From Closterium sp. NIES-65 (Eukaryota > Streptophyta > Zygnematophyceae > Desmidiales > Closteriaceae): a DNA stretch of 64,000 nt. The stretch lies in NCBI GenBank assembly GCA_948144175.1, contig CANXME010002275.1:5891001-5955000 (forward strand). Reading direction: 5' to 3'. Shown here in pieces: positions 35,112 through 48,649 of this stretch (position 1 is its first letter; each line of letters starts with the position of its first letter). Both the position numbers and the translations under genes were made by a program. Under the pieces are notes generated by a model. It was not told the origin of the DNA. It saw only the letters and a program-made list of their open reading frames with translations, and did not search any database.

Positions 35112-38100
35112 CTTGCTATTTTGCACTCGCTAGGCCCTTGTTCTTGCAGGTTTGCACTCGCTAGGCCCTTGTTCTTGCAATTTTGCACACACTAGGCCCT
35201 TGTTCTTGCAATTTTGCACACGCTAGGCCCTTGTTCTTGCAATTTTGCACTCGCTAGGCCCTTGTTCTTGCAGTTTTGCACTCGCTTGGCCCTTGTTCTT
35301 GCGGTTTTGCACACGCTAGGCCCTTCTTCTTGCAATTTTGCACTCGCTAGGCCCTTGTTCTTGCAATTTTGCACACGCTAGGCCCTTGTTCTTGCAAATT
35401 TGCACTCGCTAGGCCCATGTTATTGCTATTTTGCACACGCTAGGCCCTTGTTCTTGCAATTTTGCACTCGCTAGGCCCTTATTCTTGCTATTTTGCACAC
35501 GCTAGGCCCTTGTTCTTGAAATTGTGCACACGCTAGGCCCTTGTTCTTGCAATTTTGCACACGCTAAGCCCTTGTTCTAGCTATTTTGCACACGCTAGGC
35601 CCTTGTTCTTGCAATTTCGCACTCGCTAGGACCATGTTCTTGCTATTTTGCACCGCTAGGCCCTTGTTCTTGCTATTTTGCACTCGCTAGGCCCTTATTC
35701 TTGCTTGTTTGCACACGCTAGGCCCTTGTTCTTGCAATTTTGCACACCCTAGGCCCTTGTTCTTCCAATTTTGCACTCGCTAGTCCCTTGTTCTTGCAAT
35801 TTTGCACACGCTAGGCCCTTGTTCTTGCTATTTTGCACACGCTAGGCCCTTGTTCTTGCTATTTTGCACACGCTAGGCCCTTGTTGTTAAAATTTTACAC
35901 ATGCTAGGCCCGTGTTCTTGCTATTTTGCACACGCTAGGCCCTTGTTCTTCCAATTGTGCACACGATAGGCCCTTGTTCTTGAAATTCCGCACTCGCTAG
36001 GCCCTTGTTCTTGAAAATTTACACAGGCTAGGCCCTTGTTCTTGCAATTTTGCACTCGCTTGGCCCTTGTTCTTGCGGTTTTGCACACGCTAGGCCCTTG
36101 TTCTTGCAATTTTGCACACACTAGGCCCTTGTTCTTGCAATTTTGCACACGCTAGGCCCTTGTTCTTGCAATTTTGCACTCGCTAGGCCCTTGTTCTTGC
36201 AGTTTTGCACTCGCTTGGCCCTTGTTCTTGCGGTTTTGCACACGCTAGGCCCTTCTTCTTGCAATTTTGCACTCGCTAGGCCCTTGTTCTTGCAATTTTG
36301 CACATGCCTGGCCCATGTTCTTGTTATTTTGCACACGCTAGGCCCTTGTTCTTGCAATTTTGCACACGCTAGGCCCTTGTTCTTGCAATTTTGCACATCC
36401 TAGGCCCTTGTTCTTGCAATTTTGCACACGCTAGGCCCTTGTTCTTGCAATTTTGCACATGCTAGGCCCTTGTTCTTGCAGTTTTGCATTCGCTAGGCCC
36501 TTGTTCTTGCTATTTTGCACACGCTAGGCCCTTGTTGTTAAAATTTTACACATGCTAGGCCCGTGTTCTTGCTATTTTGCACACGCTAGGCCCTTGTTCT
36601 TCCAATTGTGCACACGATAGGCCCTTGTTCTTGAAATTCCGCACTCGCTAGGCCCTTGTTCTTGAAAATTTACACAGGCTAGGCCCTTGTTCTTGCAATT
36701 TTGCACACGCTAGGCCCTTGTTCTTGCAATTTTGCACTCGCTAGGCCCTTGTTCTTGCAATTTTGCACACGCTAGGCCCTTGTTCTTGCAATTGTGCACA
36801 CGCTAGGCCCTTGTTCTTGCAATTTTGCACACGCTAAGCCCTTGTTCTAGCTATTTTGCACACGCTAGGCCCTTGTTCTTGCAATTTTGCACTCGCTAGG
36901 CCCATGTTCTTGCAATTTTGCACACGCTAGGCCCTTGTTCTTGCTATTTTGCACATGCTAGGCCTTTGTTCTTGCAATTTTGCACTCGCTAGGCCCTTGT
37001 TCTTGCAGTTTTGCACTCGCTAGGCTCTTGTTCTTGCAATTTTGCACACGCTAGGCCCTTGTTCTTGCAATTTTGCACACGCTAGGCCCTTGTTCTTGCA
37101 ATTTTGCACATGCTAGGCCCTTGTTCTTGCAGTTTTGCATTCGCTAGGCCCTTGTTCTTGCTATTTTGCACACGCTAGGCCCTTGTTATTGCAATTTTGC
37201 ACACGCTAGGCCCTTGTTCTTGAAATTTTGCACATGCTAGGCCCTTGTTCTTGCAATTTTGCACATGCCTGGCCCATGTTCTTGTTATTTTGCACACGCT
37301 AGGCCCTTGTTCTTGCAATTTTGCACACGCTAGGCCCTTGTTCTTGCAATTTTGCACATCCTAGGCCCTTGTTCTTGCAATTTTGCACTCACTAGGCCCT
37401 TGTTCTTGCAGTTTTGCACTCGTTAGGCCCTTGTTCTTGCAATTTTGCACACGCTAGGCCCTTGTTCTTGCAATTTTGCACACGCTAGGCCCTTGTTCTT
37501 GCAATTTTGCACACGCTAGGCCCTTGTTCTTGCTATTTTGCACGTGCAAGGCCCTTGTTCTTGCTATTTTGCACGTGCTAGGCCCTTGTTCTTGCAATAT
37601 TGCACACGCTAGGCCCTTGTTCTTGCAATATTGCACACGCTAGGTCCTTGTTCTTGTAGTTTTGCACTCGTTAGGCCCTTGTTCTTGCAGGTTTGCACAC
37701 GCTAGGCCCTCGTTCTTGCAATTTTGCACACGCTAGGCCCTTGTCCTTGCAATATTGCACACGCTAGGCCCTTGTTCTTGCAATATTGCACACGCTAGGC
37801 CCTTGTTCTTGCAATATTGCATACGCTAGGCCCTTGTTCTTGCAATTTTGCACACGCTAGGCCCTTGTTCTTGCAATTTTGCACGCGCTAGGCACTTGTT
37901 CTTGCTATTTTGCACGTGCTAGGCCCTGGTTCTTGCAATTTTGCACATGCTAGGCCCTTGTTCTCGCAATTTTGCACTCGCTAGGCCCTTGTTCTTGCAG
38001 GTTTGCACTCGCTAGGCCCTTGTTCTTGCAATTTTGCACACGCTAGGCCCTTGTTCTTGCAATTTTGCACACGCTAGGCCCTTGTTCTTGCAATTTTGCA

Positions 38101-40814
38101 CTCGCTAGGCCCTTGTTCTTGCAGTTTTGCACTCGCTTGGCCCTTGTTCTTGCGGTTTTGCACACGCTAGGCCCTTCTTCTTGCAATTTTGCACTCGCTA
38201 GGCCCTTGTTCATGCAATTTTGCACACGCTAGGCCCTTGTTCTTGCAATTGTGCACACGCGAGGCCCTTGTTCTTGCAATTTTGCACACGCTAAGCCCTT
38301 GTTCTAGCTATTTTGCACACGCTAGGCCCTTGTTCTTGCAATTTTGCACACGCTAGGCCCTTGTTCTTGCTATTTTGCACACGCTAGGCCCTTGTTCTTG
38401 CAATTTTGCACTCGCTAGGCCTTTGTTCTTGCAGTTTTGCACTTGCTTGGCCCTTGTTCTTGCAGTTTTGCACACGCTAGGCCCTTCTTCTTGCAATTTT
38501 GCACATGCTAGGCCCTTGTTCTTGCAATTTTGCACACGCTAGGCCCTTGTTCTTGCAATTTTGCACATGCTAGGCCCTTGTTCTTGCAGTTTTGCATTCG
38601 CTAGGCCCTTGTTCTTGCTATTTTGCACACGCTAGGCCCTTGTTATTGCAATTTTGCACACGCTAGGCCCTTGTTCTTGCAATTTTGCACATTTTAGGCC
38701 ATAGTTCTTGCAATATTGCATACGCTAGGCCCTTGTTCTTGCAATTTTGCACACGCTAGGCCCTTGTTCTTGCAATTTTGCACGCGCTAGGCACTTGTTC
38801 TTGCTATTTTGCACGTGCTAGGCCCTTGTTCTTGCTATTTTGCACACGCTAGGCCCTTGTTCTTGCAATTTTGCACTCGCTAGGCCTTTGTTCTTGCAGT
38901 TTTGCACTTGCTTGGCCCTTGTTCTTGCAGTTTTGCACACGCTAGGCCCTTCTTCTTGCAATTTTGCACATGCTAGGCCCTGGTTCTTGCAATTTTGCAC
39001 ATGCTAGGCCCTTGTTCTTGCAATTTTGCACTCGCTAGGCCCTTGTTCTTGCAGTTTTGCACTCGCTAGGCCCTTGTTCTTGCAATTTTGCACACGCTAG
39101 GCCCTTGTTCTTGCAATTTTGCACACGCTAGGCCCTTGATCTTGCAATTTTGCACTCGCTAGGCCCTTGTTCTTGCAGTTTTGCACTCGCTTGGCCCTTG
39201 TTCTTGCGGTTTTGCACACGCTAGGCCCTTCTTCTTGCAATTTTGCACATGCTAGGCCCTTGTTCTTGCAATTTTGCACACGCTAGGCCCTTGTTCTTGC
39301 AATTTTGCACATGCTAGGCACTTGTTCTTGCTATTTTGCACGTGCTAGGCCCTTGTTCTTGCTATTTTGCACACGCTAGGCCCTTGTTATTGCAATTTTG
39401 CACACGCTAGGCCCTTGTTCTTGCAATTTTGCACATTTTAGGCCATAGTTCTTGCAATATTGCATACGCTAGGCCCTTGTTCTTGCAATTTTGCACACGC
39501 TAGGCCCTTGTTCTTGCAATTTTGCACGTGCTAGGCACTTGTTCTTGCTATTTTGCACGTGCTAGGCCCTTGTTCTTGCTATTTTGCACACGCTAGGCCC
39601 TTGTTCTTGCAATTTTGCACTCGCTAGGCCTTTGTTCTTGCAGTTTTGCACTTGCTTGGCCCTTGTTCTTGCAGTTTTGCACACGCTAGGCCCTTCTTCT
39701 TGCAATTTTGCACATGCTAGGCCCTGGTTCTTGCAATTTTGCACATGCTAGGCCCTTGTTCTTGCAATTTTGCACTCGCTAGGCCCTTGTTCTTGCAGTT
39801 TTGCACTCGCTAGGCCCTTGTTCTTGCAATTTTGCACACGCTAGGCCCTTGTTCTTGCAATTTTGCACACGCTAGGCCCTTGATCTTGCAATTTTGCACT
39901 CGCTAGGCCCTTGTTCTTGCAGTTTTGCACTCGCTTGGCCCTTGTTCTTGCGGTTTTGCACACGCTAGGCCCTTCTTCTTGCAATTTTGCACATGCTAGG
40001 CCCTTGTTCTTGCAATTTTGCACACGCTAGGCCCTTGTTCTTGCAATTTTGCACATGCTAGGCCCTTGTTCTTGCAGTTTTGCATTCGCTAGGCCCTTGT
40101 TCTTGCTATTTTGCACACGCTAGGCCCTTGTTATTGCAATTTTGCACACGCTAGGCCCTTGTTCTTGCAATTTTGCACATTTTAGGCCATAGTTCTTGCA
40201 ATATTGCATACGCTAGGCCCTTGTTCTTGCAATTTTGCACACGCTAGGCCCTTGTTCTTGCAATTTTGCACGCGCTAGGCACTTGTTCTTGCTATTTTGC
40301 ACGTGCTAGGCCCTTGTTCTTGCTATTTTGCACACGCTAGGCCCTTGTTCTTGCAATTTTGCTCTCGCTAGGCCTTTGTTCTTGCAGTTTTGCACTTGCT
40401 TGGCCCTTGTTCTTGCAGTTTTGCACGCGCTAGGCCCTTCTTCTTGCAATTTTGCACATGCTAGGCCCTGGTTCTTGCAATTTTGCACATGCTAGGCCCT
40501 TGTTCTTGCAATTTTGCACTCGCTAGGCCCTTGTTCTTGCAGTTTTGCACTCGCTAGGCCCTTGTTCTTGCAATTTTGCACACGCTAGGCCCTTGTTCTT
40601 GCAATTTTGCACACGCTAGGCCCTTGATCTTGCAATTTTGCACTCGCTAGGCCCTTGTTCTTGCAGTTTTGCACTCGCTTGGCCCTTGTTCTTGCGGTTT
40701 TGCACACGCTAGGCCCTTCTTCTTGCAATTTTGCACTCGCTAGGCCCTTGTTCTTGCAATTTTGCACATGCTAGGCCCTTGTTCTTGCAATTTTGCACTC
40801 GCTAGGCCCATGCT
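35112..40814 (+). repeat. 5.7-kb HOR block, copy 1 (184 monomers)
   Basis: It matches 40,815-46,438 at offset 5,703 bp up to about 36,390 and at 5,641 bp afterwards, because this copy has two extra monomers (62 bp) at about 36,390-36,450. 5,703 is 184 x 31 minus 1; the missing base is in GCACCGCTAGG near 35,651. Differences seen are few: TTCATGCAATTTT near 38,211 and CACGTGCTAGGCAC near 39,529. Its own internal history is visible: about 34,780-35,390 resembles 37,630-38,240 at offset 2,851 bp, and 35,880-36,050 resembles 36,530-36,690. Confidence 0.9.
38468..40731 (+). repeat. 24-monomer HOR, three copies of 744 bp
   Basis: CATTTTAGGCCATAG occurs with ATTTTAGGCC at 38,691, 39,435 and 40,179, exactly 744 bp (24 x 31) apart, and all flanking variants repeat in step. 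The middle unit differs at one place: near 39,320-39,350 it has CAC and CACGTG monomers where units 1 and 3 have CAGTTTTGCATTCG. The third unit has private GCTCTCG (40,362) and GCACGCG (40,424) changes. A related single unit lies at about 48.2-48.8 kb. Confidence 0.92.
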
Positions 40815-43800
40815 CTTGCTATTTTGCACTCGCTAGGCCCTTGTTCTTGCAGGTTTGCACTCGCTAGGCCCTTGTTCTTGCAATTTTGCACACACTAGGC
40901 CCTTGTTCTTGCAATTTTGCACACGCTAGGCCCTTGTTCTTGCAATTTTGCACTCGCTAGGCCCTTGTTCTTGCAGTTTTGCACTCGCTTGGCCCTTGTT
41001 CTTGCGGTTTTGCACACGCTAGGCCCTTCTTCTTGCAATTTTGCACTCGCTAGGCCCTTGTTCTTGCAATTTTGCACACGCTAGGCCCTTGTTCTTGCAA
41101 ATTTGCACTCGCTAGGCCCATGTTATTGCTATTTTGCACACGCTAGGCCCTTGTTCTTGCAATTTTGCACTCGCTAGGCCCTTATTCTTGCTATTTTGCA
41201 CACGCTAGGCCCTTGTTCTTGAAATTGTGCACACGCTAGGCCCTTGTTCTTGCAATTTTGCACACGCTAAGCCCTTGTTCTAGCTATTTTGCACACGCTA
41301 GGCCCTTGTTCTTGCAATTTCGCACTCGCTAGGACCATGTTCTTGCTATTTTGCACCGCTAGGCCCTTGTTCTTGCTATTTTGCACTCGCTAGGCCCTTA
41401 TTCTTGCTTGTTTGCACACGCTAGGCCCTTGTTCTTGCAATTTTGCACACCCTAGGCCCTTGTTCTTCCAATTTTGCACTCGCTAGTCCCTTGTTCTTGC
41501 AATTTTGCACACGCTAGGCCCTTGTTCTTGCTATTTTGCACACGCTAGGCCCTTGTTCTTGCTATTTTGCACACGCTAGGCCCTTGTTGTTAAAATTTTA
41601 CACATGCTAGGCCCGTGTTCTTGCTATTTTGCACACGCTAGGCCCTTGTTCTTCCAATTGTGCACACGATAGGCCCTTGTTCTTGAAATTCCGCACTCGC
41701 TAGGCCCTTGTTCTTGAAAATTTACACAGGCTAGGCCCTTGTTCTTGCAATTTTGCACTCGCTTGGCCCTTGTTCTTGCGGTTTTGCACACGCTAGGCCC
41801 TTGTTCTTGCAATTTTGCACACACTAGGCCCTTGTTCTTGCAATTTTGCACACGCTAGGCCCTTGTTCTTGCAATTTTGCACTCGCTAGGCCCTTGTTCT
41901 TGCAGTTTTGCACTCGCTTGGCCCTTGTTCTTGCGGTTTTGCACACGCTAGGCCCTTCTTCTTGCAATTTTGCACTCGCTAGGCCCTTGTTCTTGCAATT
42001 TTGCACATGCCTGGCCCATGTTCTTGTTATTTTGCACACGCTAGGCCCTTGTTCTTGCAATTTTGCACACGCTAGGCCCTTGTTCTTGCAATTTTGCACA
42101 TGCTAGGCCCTTGTTCTTGCAGTTTTGCATTCGCTAGGCCCTTGTTCTTGCTATTTTGCACACGCTAGGCCCTTGTTGTTAAAATTTTACACATGCTAGG
42201 CCCGTGTTCTTGCTATTTTGCACACGCTAGGCCCTTGTTCTTCCAATTGTGCACACGATAGGCCCTTGTTCTTGAAATTCCGCACTCGCTAGGCCCTTGT
42301 TCTTGAAAATTTACACAGGCTAGGCCCTTGTTCTTGCAATTTTGCACACGCTAGGCCCTTGTTCTTGCAATTTTGCACTCGCTAGGCCCTTGTTCTTGCA
42401 ATTTTGCACACGCTAGGCCCTTGTTCTTGCAATTGTGCACACGCTAGGCCCTTGTTCTTGCAATTTTGCACACGCTAAGCCCTTGTTCTAGCTATTTTGC
42501 ACACGCTAGGCCCTTGTTCTTGCAATTTTGCACTCGCTAGGCCCATGTTCTTGCAATTTTGCACACGCTAGGCCCTTGTTCTTGCTATTTTGCACATGCT
42601 AGGCCTTTGTTCTTGCAATTTTGCACTCGCTAGGCCCTTGTTCTTGCAGTTTTGCACTCGCTAGGCTCTTGTTCTTGCAATTTTGCACACGCTAGGCCCT
42701 TGTTCTTGCAATTTTGCACACGCTAGGCCCTTGTTCTTGCAATTTTGCACATGCTAGGCCCTTGTTCTTGCAGTTTTGCATTCGCTAGGCCCTTGTTCTT
42801 GCTATTTTGCACACGCTAGGCCCTTGTTATTGCAATTTTGCACACGCTAGGCCCTTGTTCTTGAAATTTTGCACATGCTAGGCCCTTGTTCTTGCAATTT
42901 TGCACATGCCTGGCCCATGTTCTTGTTATTTTGCACACGCTAGGCCCTTGTTCTTGCAATTTTGCACACGCTAGGCCCTTGTTCTTGCAATTTTGCACAT
43001 CCTAGGCCCTTGTTCTTGCAATTTTGCACTCACTAGGCCCTTGTTCTTGCAGTTTTGCACTCGTTAGGCCCTTGTTCTTGCAATTTTGCACACGCTAGGC
43101 CCTTGTTCTTGCAATTTTGCACACGCTAGGCCCTTGTTCTTGCAATTTTGCACACGCTAGGCCCTTGTTCTTGCTATTTTGCACGTGCAAGGCCCTTGTT
43201 CTTGCTATTTTGCACGTGCTAGGCCCTTGTTCTTGCAATATTGCACACGCTAGGCCCTTGTTCTTGCAATATTGCACACGCTAGGTCCTTGTTCTTGTAG
43301 TTTTGCACTCGTTAGGCCCTTGTTCTTGCAGGTTTGCACACGCTAGGCCCTCGTTCTTGCAATTTTGCACACGCTAGGCCCTTGTCCTTGCAATATTGCA
43401 CACGCTAGGCCCTTGTTCTTGCAATATTGCACACGCTAGGCCCTTGTTCTTGCAATATTGCATACGCTAGGCCCTTGTTCTTGCAATTTTGCACACGCTA
43501 GGCCCTTGTTCTTGCAATTTTGCACGCGCTAGGCACTTGTTCTTGCTATTTTGCACGTGCTAGGCCCTGGTTCTTGCAATTTTGCACATGCTAGGCCCTT
43601 GTTCTCGCAATTTTGCACTCGCTAGGCCCTTGTTCTTGCAGGTTTGCACTCGCTAGGCCCTTGTTCTTGCAATTTTGCACACGCTAGGCCCTTGTTCTTG
43701 CAATTTTGCACACGCTAGGCCCTTGTTCTTGCAATTTTGCACTCGCTAGGCCCTTGTTCTTGCAGTTTTGCACTCGCTTGGCCCTTGTTCTTGCGGTTTT

Positions 43801-46438
43801 GCACACGCTAGGCCCTTCTTCTTGCAATTTTGCACTCGCTAGGCCCTTGTTCTTGCAATTTTGCACACGCTAGGCCCTTGTTCTTGCAATTGTGCACACG
43901 CGAGGCCCTTGTTCTTGCAATTTTGCACACGCTAAGCCCTTGTTCTAGCTATTTTGCACACGCTAGGCCCTTGTTCTTGCAATTTTGCACACGCTAGGCC
44001 CTTGTTCTTGCTATTTTGCACACGCTAGGCCCTTGTTCTTGCAATTTTGCACTCGCTAGGCCTTTGTTCTTGCAGTTTTGCACTTGCTTGGCCCTTGTTC
44101 TTGCAGTTTTGCACACGCTAGGCCCTTCTTCTTGCAATTTTGCACATGCTAGGCCCTTGTTCTTGCAATTTTGCACACGCTAGGCCCTTGTTCTTGCAAT
44201 TTTGCACATGCTAGGCCCTTGTTCTTGCAGTTTTGCATTCGCTAGGCCCTTGTTCTTGCTATTTTGCACACGCTAGGCCCTTGTTATTGCAATTTTGCAC
44301 ACGCTAGGCCCTTGTTCTTGCAATTTTGCACATTTTAGGCCATAGTTCTTGCAATATTGCATACGCTAGGCCCTTGTTCTTGCAATTTTGCACACGCTAG
44401 GCCCTTGTTCTTGCAATTTTGCACGCGCTAGGCACTTGTTCTTGCTATTTTGCACGTGCTAGGCCCTTGTTCTTGCTATTTTGCACACGCTAGGCCCTTG
44501 TTCTTGCAATTTTGCACTCGCTAGGCCTTTGTTCTTGCAGTTTTGCACTTGCTTGGCCCTTGTTCTTGCAGTTTTGCACACGCTAGGCCCTTCTTCTTGC
44601 AATTTTGCACATGCTAGGCCCTGGTTCTTGCAATTTTGCACATGCTAGGCCCTTGTTCTTGCAATTTTGCACTCGCTAGGCCCTTGTTCTTGCAGTTTTG
44701 CACTCGCTAGGCCCTTGTTCTTGCAATTTTGCACACGCTAGGCCCTTGTTCTTGCAATTTTGCACACGCTAGGCCCTTGATCTTGCAATTTTGCACTCGC
44801 TAGGCCCTTGTTCTTGCAGTTTTGCACTCGCTTGGCCCTTGTTCTTGCGGTTTTGCACACGCTAGGCCCTTCTTCTTGCAATTTTGCACATGCTAGGCCC
44901 TTGTTCTTGCAATTTTGCACACGCTAGGCCCTTGTTCTTGCAATTTTGCACATGCTAGGCACTTGTTCTTGCTATTTTGCACGTGCTAGGCCCTTGTTCT
45001 TGCTATTTTGCACACGCTAGGCCCTTGTTATTGCAATTTTGCACACGCTAGGCCCTTGTTCTTGCAATTTTGCACATTTTAGGCCATAGTTCTTGCAATA
45101 TTGCATACGCTAGGCCCTTGTTCTTGCAATTTTGCACACGCTAGGCCCTTGTTCTTGCAATTTTGCACGCGCTAGGCACTTGTTCTTGCTATTTTGCACG
45201 TGCTAGGCCCTTGTTCTTGCTATTTTGCACACGCTAGGCCCTTGTTCTTGCAATTTTGCACTCGCTAGGCCTTTGTTCTTGCAGTTTTGCACTTGCTTGG
45301 CCCTTGTTCTTGCAGTTTTGCACACGCTAGGCCCTTCTTCTTGCAATTTTGCACATGCTAGGCCCTGGTTCTTGCAATTTTGCACATGCTAGGCCCTTGT
45401 TCTTGCAATTTTGCACTCGCTAGGCCCTTGTTCTTGCAGTTTTGCACTCGCTAGGCCCTTGTTCTTGCAATTTTGCACACGCTAGGCCCTTGTTCTTGCA
45501 ATTTTGCACACGCTAGGCCCTTGATCTTGCAATTTTGCACTCGCTAGGCCCTTGTTCTTGCAGTTTTGCACTCGCTTGGCCCTTGTTCTTGCGGTTTTGC
45601 ACACGCTAGGCCCTTCTTCTTGCAATTTTGCACATGCTAGGCCCTTGTTCTTGCAATTTTGCACACGCTAGGCCCTTGTTCTTGCAATTTTGCACATGCT
45701 AGGCCCTTGTTCTTGCAGTTTTGCATTCGCTAGGCCCTTGTTCTTGCTATTTTGCACACGCTAGGCCCTTGTTATTGCAATTTTGCACACGCTAGGCCCT
45801 TGTTCTTGCAATTTTGCACATTTTAGGCCATAGTTCTTGCAATATTGCATACGCTAGGCCCTTGTTCTTGCAATTTTGCACACGCTAGGCCCTTGTTCTT
45901 GCAATTTTGCACGCGCTAGGCACTTGTTCTTGCTATTTTGCACGTGCTAGGCCCTTGTTCTTGCTATTTTGCACACGCTAGGCCCTTGTTCTTGCAATTT
46001 TGCTCTCGCTAGGCCTTTGTTCTTGCAGTTTTGCACTTGCTTGGCCCTTGTTCTTGCAGTTTTGCACGCGCTAGGCCCTTCTTCTTGCAATTTTGCACAT
46101 GCTAGGCCCTGGTTCTTGCAATTTTGCACATGCTAGGCCCTTGTTCTTGCAATTTTGCACTCGCTAGGCCCTTGTTCTTGCAGTTTTGCACTCGCTAGGC
46201 CCTTGTTCTTGCAATTTTGCACACGCTAGGCCCTTGTTCTTGCAATTTTGCACACGCTAGGCCCTTGATCTTGCAATTTTGCACTCGCTAGGCCCTTGTT
46301 CTTGCAGTTTTGCACTCGCTTGGCCCTTGTTCTTGCGGTTTTGCACACGCTAGGCCCTTCTTCTTGCAATTTTGCACTCGCTAGGCCCTTGTTCTTGCAA
46401 TTTTGCACATGCTAGGCCCTTGTTCTTGCAATTTTGCA
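40815..46438 (+). repeat. 5.7-kb HOR block, copy 2 (182 monomers)
   Basis: This is the near-identical second copy of 35,112-40,814. It lacks two monomers found near 36,390-36,450 of the first copy. It keeps the GCACCGCTAGG deletion (41,354), the CCGCACTCG monomers, the GCGAGGCCC monomer (about 43,899) and all three 24-monomer units. Similarity continues for one or two monomers past 46,438 to the CATGCTCTTGC monomer near 46,482, after a one-monomer insertion. Confidence 0.9.
44109..46372 (+). repeat. 24-monomer HOR, three copies in the second 5.7-kb block
   Basis: Same three 744-bp units as 38,468-40,731, shifted by 5,641 bp, including the odd middle unit (near 44,960-44,990) and the private changes of unit 3. 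The shared private changes show that the triplication was complete and had diverged before the 5.7-kb block was duplicated. Confidence 0.9.
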
Positions 46439-48649
46439 CACGCTAGGCCCTTGTTCTTGCAATTTTGCACTCGCTAGGCCCATGCTCTTGCTATTTTGCA
46501 CACGCTAGGCCCTTGTTCTTGCTATTTTGCACTCGCTAGGCCCTTACTCTTGCTATTTTGCACACGCTAGGCCCTTGTTCTTGCAATTGTGCACACGCTA
46601 GGCCCTTGTTCTTGCAATTTTGCACACGCTAAGCCCTTGTTCTAGCTATTTTGCACACACTAGGCCCTTGTTCTTGCAATTTTGCACTCGCTAGGCCCAT
46701 GTTCTTGCTATTTTGCACACGCTAGGCCCTTGTTCTTGCTATTTTGCACTCGCTAGGCCCTTGTTCTTGCTATTTTGCACACGCTAGGGCCTTGTTTTTG
46801 CTATTTTGCACACGCTAGGCCCTTGTTCTTGCTATTTTGCACTCGCTAGGCCCTTACTCTTGCTATTTTGCACACGCTAGGCCCTTGTTCTTGCAATTTT
46901 GCACACGCTAAGCTCTTGTTCTAGCTATTTTGCACACGCTAGGCCCTTGTACTTGCAATTTTGCACTCACTAGGCCCTTGTTCTTGCAATTTTGCACACG
47001 CTAGGCCCTTGTTCTTGCTATTTTGCACACGCTAATCCCTTGTTCTTGCTATTTTGCACACGCTAGGCCCTTGTTCTTAAAAGTTTGCACATGCTAGGCC
47101 CTTGTTCTTGCTATTTTGCACGTGCTAGGCCCTTGTTCTTGCAATATTGCACACACTAGGCCCTTGTTCTTGCAATATTGCACACGCTAGGCCCTTGTTC
47201 TTGCAATATTGCACACGCTAGGTCCTTGTTCTTGTAGTTTTGCACTCGTTAGGCCCTTGTTCTTGCAGGTTTGCACACGCTAGGCCCTCGTTCTTGCAAT
47301 TTTGCACACGCTAGGCCCTTGTCCTTGCAATATTGCACACGCTAGGCCCTTGTTCTTGCAATATTGCACACGCTAGGCCTTTGTTCTTGCAATATTGCAT
47401 ACGCTAGGCCCTTGTTCTTGCAATTTTGCACACGCTAGGCCCTTGTTCTTGCAATTTTGAACGCGCTAGGCACTTGTTCTTGCTATTTTGCACGTGCTAG
47501 GCCCTGGTTCTTGCAATTTTGCACATGCTAGGCCCTTGTTCTTGCAATTTTGCACTCGCTAGGCCCTTGTTCTTGCAGGTTTGCACTCGCTAGGCCCTTG
47601 TTCTTGCAATTTTGCACAGGCTAGGCCCTTGTTCTTGCAATTTTGCACACGCTAGGCCCTTGTTCTTGCAATTTTGCACTCGCTAGGCCCTTGTTCTTGC
47701 AGTTTTGCACTCGCTTGGCCCTTGTTCTTGCGGTTTTGCACACGCTAGGCCCTTCTTCTTGCAATTTTGCACTCGCTAGGCCCTTGTTCTTGCAATTTTG
47801 CACACGCTAGGCCCTTGTTCTTGCAAATTTGCACTCGCTAGGCCCATGTTCTTGCTATTTTGCACACGCTAGGCCCTTGTTCTTGCTATTTTGCACTCGC
47901 TAGGCCCTTATTCTTGCTATTTTGCACACGCTAGGCCCTTGTTCTTGAAATTGTGCACACGCTAGGCCCTTGTTCTTGCAATTTTGCACACGCTAAGCCC
48001 TTGTTCTAGCTATTTTGAACACGCTAGGCCCTTGTTCTTGCAATTTTGCACTCGCTAGGTCCATGTTCTTGCTATTTTGCACACGCTAGGCCCTTGTTCT
48101 TTTTATTTTGCACATGCTAGGCCTTTGTTCTTGCAATTTTGCACTTGCTAGGCCCTTGTTCTTGCAGTTTTGCACTCGCTAGGCCCTTGTTCTTGCAATT
48201 TTGCACATGCTAGGCCCTTGTTCTTGCAATTTTGCACACGCTAGGCCCTTGTTCTTGCAATTTTGCACATGCTAGGCCCTTGTTCTTGCAGTTTTGAATT
48301 CGCTAGGCCCTTGTTCTTGCTATTTTGCACACGCTAGGCCCTTGTTATTGCAATTTTGTACACGCTAGGCCCTTGTTCTTGCAATTTTGCACATTTTAGG
48401 CCATAGTTCTTGCAATATTGCATACGCTAGGCCCTTGTTGTTGCAATTTTGCACACGCTAGGCCCTTGTTCTTGCAATTTGCACGCGCTAGGCACTTGTT
48501 CTTGCTATTTTGCACGTGCTAGGCCCTGGTTCTTGCAATTTTGCACATGCTAGGCCCTTGTTCTTGCAATTTTGCACTCGCTAGGCCCTTGTTCTTGCAG
48601 TTTTGCACTCGCTAGGCCCTTGTTCTTGCAATTTTGCACACGCTAGGCC
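46439..48649 (+). repeat. Mosaic segment with modules from the 5.7-kb block
   Basis: A 10-monomer (310-bp) echo is marked by CCCTTACTCT at 46,541 and 46,851. About 47,130-47,830 then matches 43,190-43,890 at offset 3,937 bp (127 monomers), including the GTCC and TGTAG marker near 47,222. About 48,200-48,640 resembles the 24-monomer unit, including CATTTTAGGCCATAG near 48,390. Private changes (GAACGCG near 47,460, CTTTTTATTTTGC near 48,099, a 30-bp monomer near 48,475) show older divergence than between the two 5.7-kb blocks. Confidence 0.75.
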
